Part shown: positions 6,606 through 8,376 of the stretch, piece by piece | Layout of the letters: each line of letters begins with the position of its first letter | How positions within the stretch are numbered: position 1 is the first letter of the stretch | The notes under the pieces: generated by a model | Told to the model about the DNA's origin: nothing | The model's input: only the letters and a program-made list of their open reading frames with translations | The model's database searches: none | Program-made: the position numbers and the translations under genes | From: DATLED01 sp046597375 | GTDB lineage: Bacteria; Actinomycetota; Acidimicrobiia; Acidimicrobiales; CADCTF01 | Reading direction: 5' to 3' | NCBI GenBank assembly: GCA_046597375.1 | Contig: JBKJKM010000010.1 | Location: forward strand, 1-8,376 | Length of the DNA: 8,376 nt

Positions 6606-7544
6606 GTGGAGGTCATCACCGATCCAGCGTCGTGCCCCCATCCCCCCGGCGGCGCCGTGGTCACGATCGGTGTGTACGACGGCGTGCACCTCGGTCACCG
6701 GGCGCTGATCGGACGGGTACGGGCGATGGCGACGGAGCTCGGCGCGTCGAGCGCTGTCGTCACCTTCGATCGCCATCCCGCCACCGTCGTCCGTCCGGAC
6801 TCGGCGCCGTTGCTGTTGACCGATCTCGAGCAACGTCTGGAGCTCCTCGGCGACACCGGGGTCGACTACACGCTGGTGATCCGATTCGACCAAGAGCGGT
6901 CAACGGAGTCGGCGGAGGACTTCGTGCGCGACGTGCTCGTGGGTTGCCTCGGGGCCCGGGCCGTCGTCGTCGGTCACGACTTCCACTTCGGACGCAATCG
7001 CGGCGGCAACGTGGCGATGCTCCAGGAGATGGGCGCCGAACTGGGCTTCGACGTCCTCGGCATCAACCTGGTGGCTGATGACGACGCCAGCGAGGTGGTC
7101 AGCTCGACCCGCATCCGGGTGTTGTTGGGCGGCGGTGACGTCGCCGGCGCCGCTCGCCTCCTCGGCCGGCCCCACGAAGTGCGGGGCGTCGTGCAGCACG
7201 GCGACGCTCGAGGCCGCGAGCTCGGCTTCCCGACGGCCAACGTGGCCGTGCCCGCTGATGTCCTCCTTCCGGCCGACGGGATCTACGCCGGCTGGTACGA
7301 GCGCCCCGACGGCACGGTTCACGCCACGGCGATGTCCCTCGGACGCCGACCGACGTTCTACGTCGACGCCGAGCTGAGCCTGCTCGAGTGCTACCTCCTC
7401 GACTTCGAAGGCGACCTCTACGACGAAGCCGCCCGGGTCCGCTTCGTCGAACGCCTCCGAGGCGAGGTCAAGTTCGACTCGATCGACGACCTCGTCAAAC
7501 AGATGGCCCAGGACGTCGCCGACGCCCGGGAGCTGCTTCGTTAG
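6606..7544 (+). CDS. ribF: Bifunctional riboflavin kinase / FAD synthetase
   Basis: The 312-residue product has two modules. The N-terminal FMN adenylyltransferase contains TIGVYDGVHLGH (HxGH at 28-31), VVGHDFHFGRNRGG, and STRIR (167-171). The C-terminal riboflavin kinase has GFPTAN (207-212), the SLGRRPTF strand and LLECYLLDF with the expected catalytic Glu, then LRGEVKFDS. It phosphorylates riboflavin to FMN and adenylates FMN to FAD in the cytoplasm. The frame stays open far upstream through truB, but residues before 6606 have no RibF similarity. GTG 6606 is preferred for its placement behind TAGCCT. GTG at 6588 is an alternative adding six residues, but lies at the foot of the inverted repeat with no ribosome binding site. 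The stop is one base from the stop of the convergent arfB. Confidence 0.95.
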   Translation: MEVITDPASCPHPPGGAVVTIGVYDGVHLGHRALIGRVRAMATELGASSAVVTFDRHPATVVRPDSAPLLLTDLEQRLELLGDTGVDYTLVIRFDQERSTESAEDFVRDVLVGCLGARAVVVGHDFHFGRNRGGNVAMLQEMGAELGFDVLGINLVADDDASEVVSSTRIRVLLGGGDVAGAARLLGRPHEVRGVVQHGDARGRELGFPTANVAVPADVLLPADGIYAGWYERPDGTVHATAMSLGRRPTFYVDAELSLLECYLLDFEGDLYDEAARVRFVERLRGEVKFDSIDDLVKQMAQDVADARELLR

Positions 7545-7545
7545 C

Positions 7546-7977
7546 TCATTCGTCGGCGGGTGGGCGGCGGGTGCGCTTGATGACGCCGCGTCGCTTCTTG
7601 GTCTCGAGGCGGCGCTGTTTGGACGCCCGGGTGGGAGCCGTCGGTCGCCGCGTCCGCTCGACCCGCAGCGCCTCGGCCAGGCGGGCTCGCAACCGTTCGA
7701 GGGCGAGCTCCCGGTTCCGGAGCTGGGAGCGCTCGTCGTCAGCGACCACCCGCACGACCTCACCCAACCGCTCGATCAAGCGCTCGCGGTGCAGCTCCGA
7801 CAACGACGGTGAGGCTCGCACGTCGAAGCGCACCTCGGCCCGGGTGTTCGATCGGTTGGCGTGCTGGCCGCCAGGGCCTCCGCTCGGGGTGAAACGCCAC
7901 TCGAGCTCGGCCAGGGGGATGACACACGAGCGGGTCACCCGCAACATGCCCTCGTCGCCCGCCGTCGTCCCCGCCAT
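7546..7977 (-). CDS. arfB: Alternative ribosome-rescue factor ArfB (YaeJ-type, GGQ peptidyl-tRNA hydrolase)
   Basis: The 143-residue product is a codon-independent class I release factor-like protein. It has the catalytic GGQ at residues 36-38 in SGGPGGQHANRSNTRAEVRF. It lacks the codon-recognition domains of RF1/RF2, and its Lys/Arg-rich C-terminal tail (about 111-139, with TRASKQRRLETKKRRGV) in this family inserts into the empty mRNA channel. It hydrolyses peptidyl-tRNA on ribosomes stalled without a stop codon. I chose ATG at 7977 because TACCGT sits 6 nt upstream, matching leaderless promoters; ATG at 7947 (MLRVTRS) is also possible. The longer frame from 8088 adds an unconserved stretch that overlaps the rpsO control region and is rejected. 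It runs opposite to its neighbours, converging on ribF and diverging from rpsO. Confidence 0.92.
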   Translation of the reverse strand: MAGTTAGDEGMLRVTRSCVIPLAELEWRFTPSGGPGGQHANRSNTRAEVRFDVRASPSLSELHRERLIERLGEVVRVVADDERSQLRNRELALERLRARLAEALRVERTRRPTAPTRASKQRRLETKKRRGVIKRTRRPPADE

Positions 7978-7983
7978 GTCCCG

Positions 7984-7989
7984 ACGGTA
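7984..7989 (-). promoter_or_regulatory. Candidate -10 element for leaderless arfB transcript
   Basis: On the minus strand this reads TACCGT, a TAnnnT match, followed by 6 nt and then ATG at 7977. This geometry suggests transcription starts at the A of the start codon. No purine-rich Shine-Dalgarno is seen just before the ATG and no -35 consensus is clear. Confidence 0.5.
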
Positions 7990-8021
7990 CTGGCCGAGTC
8001 GCTCCCCGCCGGGACCGCTGC

Positions 8022-8027
8022 TACCCT
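8022..8027 (+). promoter_or_regulatory. Candidate -10 element for rpsO
   Basis: TACCCT matches TAnnnT and faces rpsO. A start about 7 nt downstream (around 8034) would give a leader near 57 nt, holding two hairpins and the ribosome binding site. No -35 match is visible. Together with the minus-strand element at 7984-7989 it forms a divergent arfB/rpsO promoter region. Confidence 0.45.
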
Positions 8028-8037
8028 GGGGCCAGCT

Positions 8038-8067
8038 CCGGCAGCGTGCCGGCGCCACGCATTGGCG
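8038..8067 (+). promoter_or_regulatory. Tandem hairpins in the rpsO 5' leader
   Basis: Two abutting stem-loops are visible: CCGGCA-GCG-TGCCGG (8038-8052, 6 bp, 3-nt loop) and CGCCA-CGCAT-TGGCG (8053-8067, 5 bp, 5-nt loop). AATTTT and a run of five C follow directly before the ribosome binding site. S15 represses its own translation by binding structured leaders in several bacteria, so this is a candidate autoregulatory leader. The regulation is inferred; the pairing is seen. Confidence 0.5.
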
Positions 8068-8078
8068 AATTTTCCCCC

Positions 8079-8083
8079 GAGGT
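8079..8083 (+). promoter_or_regulatory. Ribosome binding site for rpsO
   Basis: GAGGT lies 8 nt before the ATG at 8092, ideal spacing. It fixes the rpsO start against the longer open frame that extends upstream to 7861. Confidence 0.75.
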
Positions 8084-8091
8084 ACCACTGC

Positions 8092-8349
8092 ATGCCCGAA
8101 AAGTCAGCGACGATTTCCGAGTACCGGACGCATGAGACCGATACCGGATCGCCCGAGGTGCAGATCGCACTCCTCACGGAGCGCATCAACCGCCTCAACG
8201 AGCATCTGAAGGTGCACAAGCACGACTTCCACACCCAACGTGGGTTGCTGAAGATGGTCGGCCAGCGCAAGCGGCTCCAGGCCTACCTTCGCAAGGTGGA
8301 CATCGAGCGACTGCGGGAGATCAACGCCCGCCTCGGACTTCGCCGCTAA
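8092..8349 (+). CDS. rpsO: 30S ribosomal protein S15
   Basis: The 85-residue product is close to the usual 88-89. It contains DTGSPEVQIALLTERI (17-32), then HKHDFHTQRGLLKMVGQRKRL (42-62) and the C-terminal REINARLGLRR. S15 is a primary binder of the 16S rRNA central domain (helices 20-22) and nucleates platform assembly. By alignment from memory with E. coli S15, the rRNA-contacting His41 and Asp48 are kept as His38 and Asp45, while Ser51 is Thr48 and the following Arg is Gln49. ATG at 8092 has a good ribosome binding site. Having its own promoter-like element and leader, it looks separately transcribed from ribF, because arfB lies between them in reverse. A hairpin follows the stop. Confidence 0.97.
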   Translation: MPEKSATISEYRTHETDTGSPEVQIALLTERINRLNEHLKVHKHDFHTQRGLLKMVGQRKRLQAYLRKVDIERLREINARLGLRR

Positions 8350-8362
8350 GTTGCATCTCGAC

Positions 8363-8376
8363 CGCCCGGACGGGCG
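8363..8376 (+). terminator. Possible rpsO terminator hairpin, cut by window edge
   Basis: CGCCCG-GA-CGGGCG is a perfect inverted repeat beginning 14 nt after the rpsO stop; in RNA the last pair would open to give a 4-nt loop. Whether a T-rich tract or further pairing follows is outside the window, so it may be a terminator or a processing hairpin. Confidence 0.5.

Noticed and set aside
7978..8088. Longer arfB start at 8088
   Set aside because: The added 37 residues show no family likeness and would cover the rpsO promoter, leader and ribosome binding site.

Overview
The window is a very GC-rich piece of bacterial chromosome carrying the conserved transcription-termination/translation-initiation block nusA-ylxR-infB-rbfA-nrnA-truB-ribF, followed by arfB on the opposite strand and rpsO back on the forward strand. 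The gene order, the long Ala/Pro/Gly-rich N-terminal extension of IF2, the nrnA-type DHH gene directly after rbfA, heavy GTG/TTG start use and leaderless-looking TAnnnT promoters all point to Actinomycetota. A class such as Acidimicrobiia is my guess from protein flavour only. Nothing suggests a plasmid, phage or island.

Layout: bases 1-6525 look like one operon read rightward. It holds the 3' part of nusA, then ylxR, infB, rbfA, a DHH/DHHA1 phosphoesterase (nrnA) and truB. Most junctions overlap: nusA/ylxR share CTGA, infB/rbfA share one base of TAGTG, rbfA/nrnA overlap by 20 nt and nrnA/truB share TTGA. Only ylxR/infB has a gap, of 31 nt, with a recognisable ribosome binding site. Start codons in this run are CTG, TTG, GTG, ATG and TTG. 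An 80-nt gap after truB holds a long imperfect inverted repeat and a -10-like element placed for a leaderless ribF transcript. ribF and the reverse-strand arfB converge with a single base between their stop codons. arfB and rpsO then diverge from a 114-nt region with one promoter-like element per direction and a structured rpsO leader. A hairpin just after rpsO runs into the window edge.

Functionally the genes cover termination/antitermination (NusA), an RNA-binding partner (YlxR), initiation (IF2), 30S maturation (RbfA, S15), tRNA pseudouridylation (TruB), ribosome rescue (ArfB), nanoRNA/pAp turnover (NrnA) and FMN/FAD synthesis (RibF).

I see no undescribed multi-gene system. This is a housekeeping locus, and the points of interest are local: a probable CTG start for ylxR, the inverted repeat and promoter before ribF, the arfB insertion between ribF and rpsO, the rpsO leader, and the disordered IF2 extension with polyproline repeats.
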